Of a stretch of 64,000 nt of DNA, positions 23,676 through 33,700 are shown one piece after another. The stretch lies in NCBI GenBank assembly GCA_029851415.1, contig CM056744.1, positions 102,271,338 to 102,335,337 of the forward strand, read 5' to 3'. This stretch comes from Eretmocerus hayati (lineage: Eukaryota; Arthropoda; Insecta; Hymenoptera; Aphelinidae). Under the pieces are notes generated by a model that was not told where the DNA came from, searched no databases, and saw nothing but the letters and a program-made list of their open reading frames with translations. Each line of letters begins with the position of its first letter. The stretch's first letter is position 1. The position numbers were made by a program, and so were the translations under genes.

Positions 23676-24962
23676 TTATTGTATGTACAAGCGAACAAGG
23701 TCATCCTCATCGATAGGATAACCAGTTACTGGACATTTTTTGTGTTTCCTTATTTCTAACAATATGCATTGGTAACAATATACAAATCCAGAACTGGCAA
23801 CTGCTGTATGGATGTGAGGGGTCTTGCGACACACTGGACAAATACCTTTGTACTGTTTCGCGTAGTCAGGGATCTGGAAGAGCAATAAATGTATCAGACG
23901 TTTTTATTATTCACAAAGTGATGTCAAGAATATTTCATCAGACTCCATAGCTTCCAAATCATAGTACTTTGATCTTACTTGAGGTGGTGGAGGGATTGGG
24001 AGTGTTGTCAAACTGAAATTGTAATAGTGCTCTTGATTCCACCATTGAAGAAATTGGAGAAAGAATGCACCAACTTCAATTGATCGAACGATAGACAGTC
24101 GTAGGACCTCTAAGCCATCTGTTGCTCCAAAATTACCACTTCCTAATTTCTTCAATAACTCGATTAGTCCAATTTCTTCATTGTCACTGGCATATGTCAA
24201 GGAGATTGATGATAAACGAAGAGAAATTGTTGGATATTTTGAGCGATTTGAAAGGTAGAGTAAATACTGGTACAAAGTCAAGATTTCTTTCAATGCACAA
24301 GTAATCTTGTATCCTTGGAGTAGATGACTTTTCCACTTCTCTTTATGTGTCTGATGAATATTGGAAATCAGAGTTAGGATTTTTGAGGAACAATGGAGAT
24401 AAGTATGGAAGTTTACTCTTACCATGCTGTGTTCGTTGGTTTGAGACTCTAATTTTTTAATCTTACGTTGCAAGTAAGGAAGTAAGGCAAGAATAATCAA
24501 GGATAGTTTGAGATGTTTACTATCAAGATCAGATATAATTTGAGATTCTTTGAACAATATTCGCTTGAGGCCATAGAATGTCTCAGAGAAGGAAGCAGCT
24601 GCAAGAGAGTAAATTTTTACTAGAACAGCTATATCATTGAGAAAAGATGAAACAAATATACTCACAATAATTTTTTAAATAGTAGTTCTGAAGCGAAGCA
24701 ATGAAGACAAGATAAATTTCATCAGACCATCGATAGACCCACGAGTATTTATCGGGATTGACTGATGCTAGAAGCTAAATAGTAATTGATCAAAATTAGT
24801 AGATTCAAATTTAGTTGTCAAATTTTCGTCGATTGTAAATACCGTTATGATTTTTCTCGCAGCGGGTTCAAGGGTGGCAGCCAGAGATTTTTGAGCAGCT
24901 ATCTCAAATATAGACGGTTTGGCGAAAGCAGTGCCTGTGAGGTGAGCACCTCTTTCGGCCAT
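23676..24962 (-). CDS. Peroxin-12 (PEX12), peroxisomal RING E3 subunit
   Basis: Five exons on the minus strand: 24843-24962, 24666-24774, 24423-24598, 23979-24350 and 23676-23873. All borders are GT-AG and phases agree, giving 324 residues (human 359). 'MAERGAHLTG..KPSIFEIAAQKSL', 'YSWVYRWSDEIYL', 'SASFSETFYGLKR', 'ALLPYLQRKIKKL', 'VGAFFLQFLQWW' and 'LPIPPPP' are PEX12 hallmarks. The C-terminal RING reads CPVC...CYQC...CPVTGYP, a single-zinc RING with fewer ligands than a classical one, as in other PEX12 proteins. PEX12 sits in the peroxisomal membrane with PEX2 and PEX10 and ubiquitinates the import receptor PEX5. The gene converges on Merlin. The 72-bp intron at 24351-24422 is stop-free and in frame. 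Confidence 0.95.
24351..24422 (-). other. Stop-free 72-bp intron in Pex12
   Basis: A strong donor ATG/GTAAGAG and an acceptor ATTCATCAG enclose 24 sense codons. The flanking protein 'TNEHSM' joins 'THKEKWKSHLL' in a poorly conserved loop, so homology is less decisive here than in Merlin, but the splice signals are good. Retention would add 24 residues without a frameshift. Confidence 0.65.
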
Positions 24963-25693
24963 TGTAATCTTCTAAAAATTGTTTGGTAAATGAAACTACT
25001 AAAATTTATTTGAAATCAAATTACGTGATCCCATAAATGATGAATGATGAAATATGAAATGCATATCCACGAGAAAACTGGATTTGATGAGTCCGACAAA
25101 TGTTGTGTTTTCTAACTCATCGGACAGCAGACTACACCATATACTTAGCAGACGACAGCAATTTCATCTATACGCGCGTCGATGATACATGGGTTATTCT
25201 AATCAAACTATAAGATTTTCCCTTAAAAAATTACCTCGCAAAAAAGTAGGCGGATTTTCATTTTTTTGGAGACTTATATAAGGTATCAAAGTTTCTTCTG
25301 TAGAATTTTTTCTATCAATGTAAGTTTTGATATTGACTCAATAGAAGAAACTTTATATCACTCGTGCTGGAAACCCCACCGTTTCCATGTCGACTGACGC
25401 GGGTGGGGAGGCTCGCAAACATGCGTTTTACTGAGCGGCTGCTGCCACGAGTAGACATGGAAACAAACGGTTTCCAGGCTTCGTAAAAATCACCAGATGT
25501 TACTAGACAACTTCTCTCTCTCACACACATACACACAGCGACACAAAAACGAATGCCACTACCGTAGGTTATGGACATTTTGAATTATGAAAAATGAAAC
25601 ATAATGACATGCAGTGAAACTATATTTGCATTATCAATTATGGAAAAGGAAACGAAATGACACAAGACTGATACATGAACAATAATATATGTA
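24963..25693. other. Upstream of Pex12; no further gene seen
   Basis: Contains a small inverted pair AAAGTTTCTTCTGTAGAA / AATAGAAGAAACTTTAT (about 25288-25355). A second pair around GTTTCCA lies at 25380-25475 and resembles the GTGCTGGAAA motif at 27.6 kb. A (CA)n-like tract lies near 25521. No domain was recognised. Confidence 0.4.
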
Positions 25694-26107
25694 TTAAAAT
25701 GCAACCGAAGGAGCTTTTAATTGGGATGAAAGATTGCTTGGATCATTCAACGATGGTGATGCTGGATCAGCAGAGTGAGGTAATGATGATCCAGGTAATG
25801 ATTGCCTGACTTAAGTGACAGAAGAAACTGCTGTTGGATCAGAATGAAACCTTGGTGATCCAACATTTGATGATTTCTGCTTCGGATAATCTCATTTTGC
25901 CATGTTAGCCTCTTGAATTGAAGGCTGAGACGCTGGTTTATTCAACTCCATTTCATGTCCCATTTCTACAAAATTATCTTGCTGAGAAGATATTGGATTT
26001 GGATAGAGAGGCTCATTAACCTCTAACTAATTATGGATATTGGTATCAGAAGATTGTGGTGCGTAACCAAATACCTCTGACAAATTTGTCCAAATTTGAG
26101 GTACAGA
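25694..26107 (-). pseudogene. Ser/Pro-rich pseudogene or broken exon, unknown family
   Basis: One minus-strand frame stays protein-like for about 135 codons, ending at a TAA at 25694-25696. It is interrupted by three in-frame stops (one TAG, one TGA, one TAA) at positions that look like single-base changes. The translated blocks include 'NLSEVFGYAPQSSDTNIHN', 'VNEPLYPNPISSQQDNF', 'VGSPRFHSDPTAVSSVT' and 'SLPHSADPASPSLNDPSNL'. The composition is typical of a disordered eukaryotic protein region. I do not recognise the parent gene. It could also be an exon of a gene whose true frame is spliced around the stops, which I consider less likely. Confidence 0.4.
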
Positions 26108-26178
26108 GAAAATTGTAAGATGAAGTGTGCAAAAGTTCTGTCAGATCCCACGATGAAATTCGTAGATTAAAAGAAAGA

Positions 26179-26590
26179 GGCTGTACTAAATGGGCATGCC
26201 CTGTTACTAGTCTCTAAAGTTACTTGGCAATCAAAATATTAAAGAATTCAATCCACGAGTTCATACAAAAAGGACTTGCTCGAGTCTATGAATCAGTTGG
26301 TATTCTGAAACATTACTTGTTATTCAAGATGTGAAATAAATGGACAGAGAGAACTGATGATTTGAACAAAAAGTAACAAAATAAGGCTGTACTAAATGTG
26401 CATGTCCTGTTACTAGTCTCAAAAGTTACTAAGCAATCAAAATATTAAAGAATTAAATCCACGAGTTCATACAAAAAAGACTTGCTCGAGTCTATGAATC
26501 AGTTGGTATTCTGAAATATTACTTGTTATTCAAGATGTGGACTACATGGATAGAGAGAACTAATGATTTGAACAAAAAGTATCAAAATAA
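26179..26590. repeat. Tandem duplication, two 206-bp units
   Basis: Units 26179-26384 and 26385-26590 begin GGCTGTACTAAATG and share 'GTTACTAGTCTC', 'CACGAGTTCATACAAAAA' and 'TCGAGTCTATGAATCAGTTG' with scattered substitutions. No coding capacity. Confidence 0.85.
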
Positions 26591-26611
26591 AATTAATGAA
26601 TGTAAAACAAA

Positions 26612-26967
26612 AAATTGTATCATAGCTTCATAATTGAACAATATTAAGAACTTAAAAAGTAATCCTCCCAGTCCATGCAATAGTATTTTCCAAATTCTCC
26701 TTGGAACTTCCCATCAAATGATTAAAGATGCTGAAAAAATTCCCACATTTAAATTCATAAGTCATGAAAGTGTGGGGTGGCCAAGAAAAAAATGCTGTAC
26801 TTCTCCTTTCCATGGCAACCCACGCTTTCATGACATATGAATTCTAAGGTAGTTATGTTTTCGTAATCTTTGATCATTTGTTCGAAAGTTCCAAGGGAGA
26901 ATCTGTACATGGACAGGGAGGATCATTTGTGATTTCTCAATATTGTTCAATCATGAAGCTATGATAT
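26612..26967. repeat. Foldback palindrome of about 355 bp
   Basis: The left arm includes 'CATAGCTTCATAATTGAACA', 'CTCCTTGGAACTT' and 'AATTCATAAGTCATGAAAG'. The right arm gives 'CTTTCATGACATATGAATT', 'AAGTTCCAAGGGAG' and 'TGTTCAATCATGAAGCTATG' as complements in mirror order. Confidence 0.75.
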
Positions 26968-27345
26968 AATCATTTGTTCAACTTTTATTAATATTTCACA
27001 TTTTGGTGAGTAAAATCTTATCGTTCAATAGTAGTTGTATAATTTTGTTACATGGACTGGGAGGATCACTTTCGAGTCCTCAATGTTGCTCAATCATGAA
27101 GCTATGATACAATCAGTACTTTTATACTTATATTTATTTTTCACTTGTTCGTGAGTTAATTATGTAAAAAAACGCATCATTTAATAGTAGTTGTGGGATC
27201 TTGGGGGTTATCGTTAAATCATGAACCTGTTTTACAATCATTGATTTTACTTTTGTGTATTATTCACTCTTTAGTGAGCTAAATTATGTACAAAAACACT
27301 CATTGTTTAAAAAAAGTTGTGTAATTTTGAGGGTTATGTAGCGTT
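26911..27345. repeat. Degenerate tandem repeat, about 140-bp period
   Basis: The phrase 'ACATGGACWGGGAGGATCA' followed by 'CAATCATGAAGCTATGAT' occurs at about 26911 and 27050. More decayed versions ('GATCTTGGGGGTTATCGTT' and 'AATTTTGAGGGTTATG') lie at about 27190 and 27325. Linked phrases 'TTCAATAGTAGTTGT' and 'AAAAAACGCATCATTTAATA' recur with the same spacing. The first unit overlaps the right arm of the foldback above. Confidence 0.6.
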
Positions 27346-27533
27346 CGCTTCGCGATCTTAGTAGCGTGCGTAAAAAGAACTAGAAAGGAGGAGACGCGGA
27401 AACAAACACTAGACAGATGAAACGAGGGCCGTAGCAGACGACAAAAATGACAATTTAAAAACACACTAATTAATAACAAAAGACGATGATAATGATGGTG
27501 GAGCACTCGTGATATAAAGTAGCATATGCGACT

Positions 27534-27629
27534 TGTGCTGGCCACTGCGTTTTTTCCGCGGAACTCGTGCTGGACGTCGGCTACGCCGACGTCCAGCACT
27601 CGCCGCGGAAACACGCAGTTTCCAGCACT
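27534..27629. repeat. GC-rich hairpin
   Basis: An inverted repeat centred at about 27581. The inner stem GTGCTGGACGTCGGC pairs exactly with GCCGACGTCCAGCAC across a 3-base loop. The arms continue outward through CCGCGGAA/CCGCGGAAA, CTGCG/CGCAG and GTGCTGG/CCAGCAC. It stands out in AT-rich surroundings. Confidence 0.75.
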
Positions 27630-28394
27630 CGCCGCATAATATACTATTATGGCCAATATCGACCACGGTCTTCCAATCGACATATTATTTTCTAATAAAG
27701 GTATCATCCTCTAAGAGTAATATAGTGAGCCTAGAAGTAGTTTAGGCTCACTAGAGTAATACATAGATTTAGGGTGATAGTCCGCAAAAATCGGTATACA
27801 CATCGGGCTCTTGAGAAAAATTTTCAGGAGAACATAATACAGATGAAACTGATGATGATCTTGATCGTATTTGAGCAGTTCTGCGTAAACTTGCTCGAAA
27901 CAGACTCAAAAATGGACGAGAGGCAAAACTGAACGTCTGGGCTTGTAAGGTGGATTTTTTCACCACTAATATCATCTAGATCGAGAGGATCAAAACTAAA
28001 AAGTATTGGAAGTTGAAAAAAATTTTTGCGTGTTAAATCCCATAAGAACTCATCTCGATATCGTTATTTCGCTACGGAAATGACAGATACGGAAATGACA
28101 TGTCGTGTTTGATCAGTGAATACGGATCGGGGAGTCAACGAATCGCTTATTCCGCTTAGCACAATCTTTTGCACACCAAATACTTGCAGAAAGTTGGACG
28201 AGTAGTTAGATTATCGATATTTGAACCTTGTTGCGAGATGCGTACGGAAATGACTCTCTTATCTACTGCGGCATTTTACGGAGAAGAGCACGCCACCACT
28301 CAGGGGCGCCATTTTGGGTGTGGTGGGTGTTGAAATTCAATACCCGGATAAAAAGCGGCTGTTGAATTCAACACCCGAAAACTGGGCTTGTTCG
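27630..28394. other. No gene seen
   Basis: Intergenic DNA. A small inverted pair GGGTGTTGAAATTCAATACC / TGTTGAATTCAACACCC lies at about 28326-28378. Confidence 0.4.
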
Positions 28395-28930
28395 ACCGAT
28401 TTTATTCTCGTAAATTCCCTCTCTGGAGACGCTTGAAAACTTTGTCACCGGTCATGGAAACGTTGATGTAAAACTTATTACAGACTTTTATAATCACAAA
28501 ATTGACTCAGAAGGCAATGCAATTCCCGATGAGCAGTTCGATGGCAACAGACTTGTTCTTGAAAGAGGCGTCGTTTTGAATGCCATTAACGACGATGTAC
28601 CTTTTCGAGAAAAACGTGAAAAAAAGGCAGAAAAAGAGCCAATTTGTTGGTAAAGCTCAAATTCTCGCATGTTGCGAGGAAAATGAAGCTAGCGAGCATT
28701 CTTCCTCAATTACCATACCAGGCTCTTCTTGTTCAAATGAAAGATCTTTTTCGGTATTGAGACGTCTCAAATCTTATCTCAGAGCAACAATGTTACAACA
28801 ACGTCTGAACGATTCAGCCCTGTGTCGTGTATACAAAGAACTGCTAGATTCTGTGAATATAAGTAAGCTAGTGAACATATTCATCTCTAATTGCGCTCGT
28901 AGAGAACATGTATTTGATGTCCGAACTTAA
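28395..28930 (+). pseudogene. hAT transposase C-terminal fragment
   Basis: The final frame (28580-28930) ends with a hAT-family dimerisation domain: 'IPGSSCSNERSFSVLRRLKS' then 'YLRATMLQQRLNDSAL'. This 'CSNERSFS.LRR.K.YLR..M...RLN' pattern is the conserved C-terminus of hAT transposases and of domesticated ZMYM-type proteins. Upstream, from about 28395, the coding trace shifts frame and hits stops. The DDE core and BED finger are absent and no TIRs were found, so this is a relic. It ends 'FDVRT' at a normal TAA. Confidence 0.7.
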
Positions 28931-28943
28931 TAAATAAAGTCAG

Positions 28944-29893
28944 TGTACCCAACTTGCCCCCATTAAGCCATTTTCTTAATAACTTTGGCCCATCTCCATA
29001 TTTTCCAACGTACCTTAGCTCATTTTAAAGCTTGTCTTGAGACCTTCAAAATAAGTTTAGGTACATTCAATTTGAACCAACTGGAGCCAAACTGTTTGAA
29101 TTCTCCCAAAAGGTGATTTTTGAGAGTTTACAAAAGTGTGTACCCAACTTGCCCCCATCAAGCCTTTTTCATAATAACTTTGATTTACTTCAACGATTTT
29201 CAACGTGCTTTAGCTCATTTTGAAGCTTGTTTAAAGACTTTCAAAATGCATTAAGCTACGTCCAAATTGGATCAATTGGAGCCGAACTGTCTCAATTCTT
29301 CCGAAATAAATGATGGAAATCGGCGATAAAGTGTTTTTATCACCGTGCACGTACATTTGGAGCTTTTCGGTGGTTCGAAACACTAGTTCTGACCTATTTT
29401 GACGTGATAAACAAGTTCTGAGTGGTAAAAAAAATCGTTCTGCACGCTTTTTCGAGATAAACATATGGGGGCATGTTAGGTACACTCCGATGTCGGCATC
29501 CTTGGTTACAAATCGTCTCCGTGTTTTGCCCATGAAACAGCTCCATACTCAAATTTTGCAATTCTGAAAAATGGATTTTAAAGGTCTTGGAACAAGGAAT
29601 CCAATGCGCTAAGGTACGTTGAGATTGGTTGAACTCAAAGAATTTGGCACCGATTTTACTGAAGGCGATTCCCTCGGTGCTTTCTTAGCTAAGCAATCAC
29701 GAAAAATAGAAAAATCACTTTGGATTTTTTGGAGAACGCAGGAATAATTCGGGGTCGACGCAAACTATTTACTTTCTCGTATTTCAACATAACAAACGTA
29801 AAAAAAAATTGCCGGGGGCCAAGGAGTGCCCATCCCCGAGATCGGCATATGGGGGCAAGTTGGGTACAGAGGCAAGTTGGGTACACTTACCTT
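28944..29893. repeat. TIR-like repeat with 'GTACCCAACTTGCCCCC' ends
   Basis: GTACCCAACTTGCCCCCAT occurs directly at 28947 and 29138, with about 190 bp of flanking sequence duplicated in tandem ('AGCTCATTTTRAAGCTTGT' follows in both). It occurs inverted at about 29849-29891, where GGCAAGTTGGGTACA is itself doubled. A degenerate inverted copy lies near 29468. This looks like a non-autonomous element with a duplicated end. No coding capacity. Confidence 0.65.
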
Positions 29894-30167
29894 AGATATC
29901 GAGAAATCAGACTTCTTATATCGTTGCGTGTCTAGAGCAGTGGCGGATGTGGCCCCATCTGAAGAACTTTTTTTTTTGCTTCTCTGATAGCCTCTGTTAG
30001 AACTCCACACCCGGACCAGAGGCGTTCTGACGCCCCTGCCACCACTTCTCGGATCAATCTTCGGATCAATCATCTTCGGATCAATCATCTCTCGGCCAAT
30101 TTTTCAAGAAAAAATTTGAAAATCTGAAAAAATATGAAATCCCTTCATGATGCAGCCACCCACGTAG

Positions 30168-30387
30168 CACGCAACGTTTCAGAAACGTTTCAAGAACGTT
30201 TCAAATGAAACTCAGGAACGTTTCTTGAGACGGTTTCTGGGACGTTTCCCGTACGTTTCTGAAACTTTTGTATGTCCACATTTTTAAACGTTTCGGTAGC
30301 GTTTTGGAAACGTTTCCGGCTCCACATATTATCCATGCATGCAGATTGGCTTTATGAGGTTTCTCTAGGACGTTTCAGAAACGTTTC
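30168..30387. repeat. ACGTTTC-rich repeat cluster
   Basis: About a dozen copies of ACGTTTC or GAAACGTTTC occur in 220 bp in no fixed period, several as overlapping palindromes (GAAACGTTTC). The copia insertion starts right at the end of this cluster. The last copy is shared with the outer end of the giant inverted repeat. Confidence 0.7.
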
Positions 30388-30766
30388 TGTTAGAGTAACG
30401 GGCTTCTTCTAGTAAGAACACACTTGATTATACACACAAAAAGGCGCGGAAGCACGCGAGTTTATTTACTCTAATTATACACTAAAAGTCAATACAAAAG
30501 TGAACAATGTAAGCCCTTAGGCAGTCTTCTTCTAGTAACGAATAAAGTAATAAGAAAAATGCAACAGGTAATTGAAAATGATATACAGCGAGTGACACGA
30601 GTTGATAGAGAAGTACTCTGGCGCGGTGAATGCACACGACTGACGAGCAGCGACGACGGCGGCGACGAGCCGCGAGACTCATACTAGCGCCGCATGAGGG
30701 CGTCTCAGGACGGTGTTGATGCGTCGGCAGCTAAGCATGTCGATTGCCGCAGCAGAGAATCTTACA
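30388..30766 (-). repeat. 3' LTR of the copia element
   Basis: Begins (plus strand) TGTTAGAGTAACGGG and ends GAATCTTACA; identical by eye to 37611-37989. In sense it carries GTAAATAAACTCG, an AATAAA polyadenylation signal. It contains two copies of the CTTCTAG motif. Confidence 0.95.
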
Positions 30767-30780
30767 CTCCCTCCCTCTGC
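30767..30780 (-). other. Polypurine tract
   Basis: In sense GCAGAGGGAGGGAG directly abuts the 3'LTR, the expected plus-strand primer. Confidence 0.85.
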
Positions 30781-30955
30781 AAGGCTGCGACGACTACTCT
30801 GATTTTTCGCTGCTGTCACTGCTGCTGGTGCTCGTCTTCTCTGGTGGTGGACCTTGGAAATATCCTGCAAGGATAAAATTCGCAATGCTTCTAGAAAAAC
30901 CATTTACCAACACATGAGATATTTTCTGTGTGACTCTAATCTTCCTATTCTACTT

Positions 30956-33700
30956 CTAGTTCTGTATTTCTAAGTTCAGTATCGTATTTCGATGTTTTTC
31001 GTGTAATTTCAAGGCTAAGGGTTTTGTCATTAGGTCAGCTTCGTTTTCAGTGGTATTGACCTTTTCCACGATTATTTTTCCTTCTAGTACACATTGCTTC
31101 ACATAATCCCCGTGTGTTTCGGCCATGTGTCTCTTAGTACCACTGCGCTCTCTGTATTTTAGGTTTTCTCTAATTTCATCCAAACTGTCATCGAAATTTT
31201 TCAATTTATGATTCCCTTCCATCTCAGTACACTTTTTGGCAGCTTCATTGTCGCACAGGATTTTCACCGGATACATGGTCTGGCCTATCATGTCCCTGAT
31301 TGTCTTGTCCAAGTATACAATTTCTTGACACGCTGCGCTCATCTCTAGATATTCGGCCTGACAAGTCGAGTTTGTGACCAGTTTTTGTTTAGAGCTTTTC
31401 CACGCGACTGGATCGCCAAACAGTCTAACTACGTATCCCCCTGTAGTCTGTGAATTTTCACAGTCACGGTAGCTTGAGTCGGTCATTGCACTCATGACAT
31501 CCGACTTTCCTCTAAAAGTGATCCCTAAATCGGCAGTTCCTTTAATATATCGAAAAATACGTTTGACCTGACGCCAATCGTGATCATTCGGTTTGACTTG
31601 ATATCTTGCGAGATATCCCACTGCATAGGCCAGGTCTGGTCTAGTGCACGTGGTCAGATAGAGCAAACTACCAATAGCTTCCCTATAGGGTGCATTACTT
31701 CTTACTTCTAGCAGTTGAGGTTGCTTGATCTTGATTTCGTCTAAAGTGATTTTTTCTACTTGTCGCGTCACCATGGGTGTACTTACTGGTTTACATTCAT
31801 TCATTTCAAAACGAGTTAAACAATTCTCGATGTAGTTCGTCTGTTTTAATGTTATTATGCCTTCGCTTCTAGATCGTTCTATTTCCATTCCCAAGAAAAC
31901 TTTGGGTTCGCCTAAATCTTCCATTTCGAACGTAGAGCTTAGTTTCGATTTAACCTCCTGGATCTTTTTCTGATTGTTACCTGCGATTAGTATATCATCG
32001 ACATAGATGATGACTATGACCACTTCTCCCTCTAAGCGCCAGGTGAATAAACAGGGTTCATTTATATCCTTTTCTAGGCCAAGTTCTTCAATTACTTCAG
32101 AAAATCTTTGATTCCATCGTTTTGGACTAGGTTTTAGCCCGTATATAGTTCTCTTCAATTTCAGAATGCAATTTCTCCTAGTCTCTTCATCTACTTCTAA
32201 ACCATCAGGTATCGTCATATATATGTCTTCTTCTAGAATGCCGTTTAGGAACGCAGTCTTGAAGTCCATTTGACTGAGTTCTAAATCGTATTTGTTGACT
32301 ACGGCAAGAACAGTTCGTATCAGAGACAAACGTGACACTGGTGCGTAAGTTTCTCTGAGCTGGTACTCTTTGGTATCTTTGAAACCTCGAGCTACCAGGC
32401 GAACTTTGAAGACGATTTTCCCTTCAGCGTTCGTTTTCTTCTTGAACACCAATTTCGAGTCGACTATTCTAGGTTTTTCCCGGTTTGCAGTCAGTTTCGA
32501 CTTTTCCACATACTCCCAAACATCATTGTCAACCATTGACTTCATCTCTTCGTTTATGGCAACACGCCAGTGTTTAGCATCTATAGAATCCATTGCCTGT
32601 TGTAATGACACGGGGTCGTCATTTATTTCCGCTATGAGTGCGTGGCAAAATTCATCTTTCTCTTCTAGCGACGCCGTCTCTTCTAACTCGGTTCTTCTTA
32701 GATGTCCCCAGGTAGGGCGATTCGTTTTAGCTCTTCTTTCAGGGTTTAATCTAGGCTGTTTATTGTCGTTCTTTTCATTTTTGTCCTTGGCTTCTAGTTT
32801 ACGCTTTCTTGAATTTATTGAATTTGTATCTACGGATACGTTTGGATTTTCTTGTTCGGCTTCGGGTTCATCCATGGCTCCTAGTTCAAACTGCACATCT
32901 ACGCTTCTAGTCGGGTCACCTTTCGATTTCACTGCCTGTTTGTACGTGAGTTTTTCATTGAATTTCACGTGTCTAGAGTTTATGAATTTTTGGGTTTCCG
33001 GGTGCCACAATACATAGCCGGATTTAGAGTAACCAACTAAGTACGTTTTAAGAGCTCTCTCCGAGAACTTTGTTGCTGTTTTTGGTATTTTGACGTGAGC
33101 TAAGCTTCCAAATCTCCTCAGCTTATCAACGTGTGATCCATGGTCTGGAGCAAACTTCTTCAGAGGTGTCTCGAAACCAATGCTAGCGTGTGGTGTTCTG
33201 TTGTACACATGTATTGCTGCTTCTAGTGCCAACATCCACATGCTTTGAGGCAAGTCAGAATCGATCAGCAAAGCTCTTATTTTGCACGCAAGAGTTTTGT
33301 TGATTCTTTCGGCCGTGCCGTTGTGTTCTGGAGTATAAGGTGGAGCAAAGTCTGCTTCAATCTTCTCCTTCTTCATGACTTCTAGGAATTTTCCGGCTGC
33401 AAACTCTAGTGCATTGTCGCCTCTGATAAAGTTCACCTTTTCTTCTTTGCCAAGTGTGTTTCTCATTGAAACTAGGCATTTTTCTAGGCACTCTCCAGCC
33501 TCACTCTTGTGTTTTATTGCATAAGATTTTGCAAACCTAGAGTAATCATCTGTGAATGTGACCATGAATCTATTTCCACCTGGAAATGACGGTGGTGTCA
33601 CTGGTCCCATTCCATCGACGTGTAGCCTCTTCATTGGCCCTGTTGCCTTGCTTCTAGTTTCTTTGAATGGTAACTTCTCCATTTTGGCTAAGGTGCACAC
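30956..33700 (-). CDS. copia Pol: integrase core, reverse transcriptase, RNase H
   Basis: An open frame of 914 residues, in the same frame as and immediately after the TAA that ends the gag-protease frame; it has no ATG of its own at the start. The integrase DDE triad is visible in 'LHVDGMGP', 'RGDNALEF' and 'EHNGTAERINK'. The reverse transcriptase has 'DFKTAFLNG' and the YVDD box (31994-32005). RNase H shows 'TDSSYRDCEN' and 'QAEYLEMS'. It ends at 30956, shortly before the polypurine tract. The enzyme set copies the RNA and inserts the DNA. Pol would need readthrough or suppression of the TAA. Because the stop lies inside the integrase zinc-binding domain, not at a protein boundary, I think it is a defect. 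Confidence 0.9.
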   Translation of the reverse strand: MCTLAKMEKLPFKETRSKATGPMKRLHVDGMGPVTPPSFPGGNRFMVTFTDDYSRFAKSYAIKHKSEAGECLEKCLVSMRNTLGKEEKVNFIRGDNALEFAAGKFLEVMKKEKIEADFAPPYTPEHNGTAERINKTLACKIRALLIDSDLPQSMWMLALEAAIHVYNRTPHASIGFETPLKKFAPDHGSHVDKLRRFGSLAHVKIPKTATKFSERALKTYLVGYSKSGYVLWHPETQKFINSRHVKFNEKLTYKQAVKSKGDPTRSVDVQFELGAMDEPEAEQENPNVSVDTNSINSRKRKLEAKDKNEKNDNKQPRLNPERRAKTNRPTWGHLRRTELEETASLEEKDEFCHALIAEINDDPVSLQQAMDSIDAKHWRVAINEEMKSMVDNDVWEYVEKSKLTANREKPRIVDSKLVFKKKTNAEGKIVFKVRLVARGFKDTKEYQLRETYAPVSRLSLIRTVLAVVNKYDLELSQMDFKTAFLNGILEEDIYMTIPDGLEVDEETRRNCILKLKRTIYGLKPSPKRWNQRFSEVIEELGLEKDINEPCLFTWRLEGEVVIVIIYVDDILIAGNNQKKIQEVKSKLSSTFEMEDLGEPKVFLGMEIERSRSEGIITLKQTNYIENCLTRFEMNECKPVSTPMVTRQVEKITLDEIKIKQPQLLEVRSNAPYREAIGSLLYLTTCTRPDLAYAVGYLARYQVKPNDHDWRQVKRIFRYIKGTADLGITFRGKSDVMSAMTDSSYRDCENSQTTGGYVVRLFGDPVAWKSSKQKLVTNSTCQAEYLEMSAACQEIVYLDKTIRDMIGQTMYPVKILCDNEAAKKCTEMEGNHKLKNFDDSLDEIRENLKYRERSGTKRHMAETHGDYVKQCVLEGKIIVEKVNTTENEADLMTKPLALKLHEKHRNTILNLEIQN

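Noticed and set aside
23907..23976. C-terminal tail of the fourth Pex12 coding block ('VRSKYYDLEAMESDE')
   Set aside because: A strong CAA/GTAAGAT donor precedes it and joining there restores the RING exon in frame.
32370..33017. 215-codon plus-strand ORF
   Set aside because: A shadow of the copia pol frame on the opposite strand.
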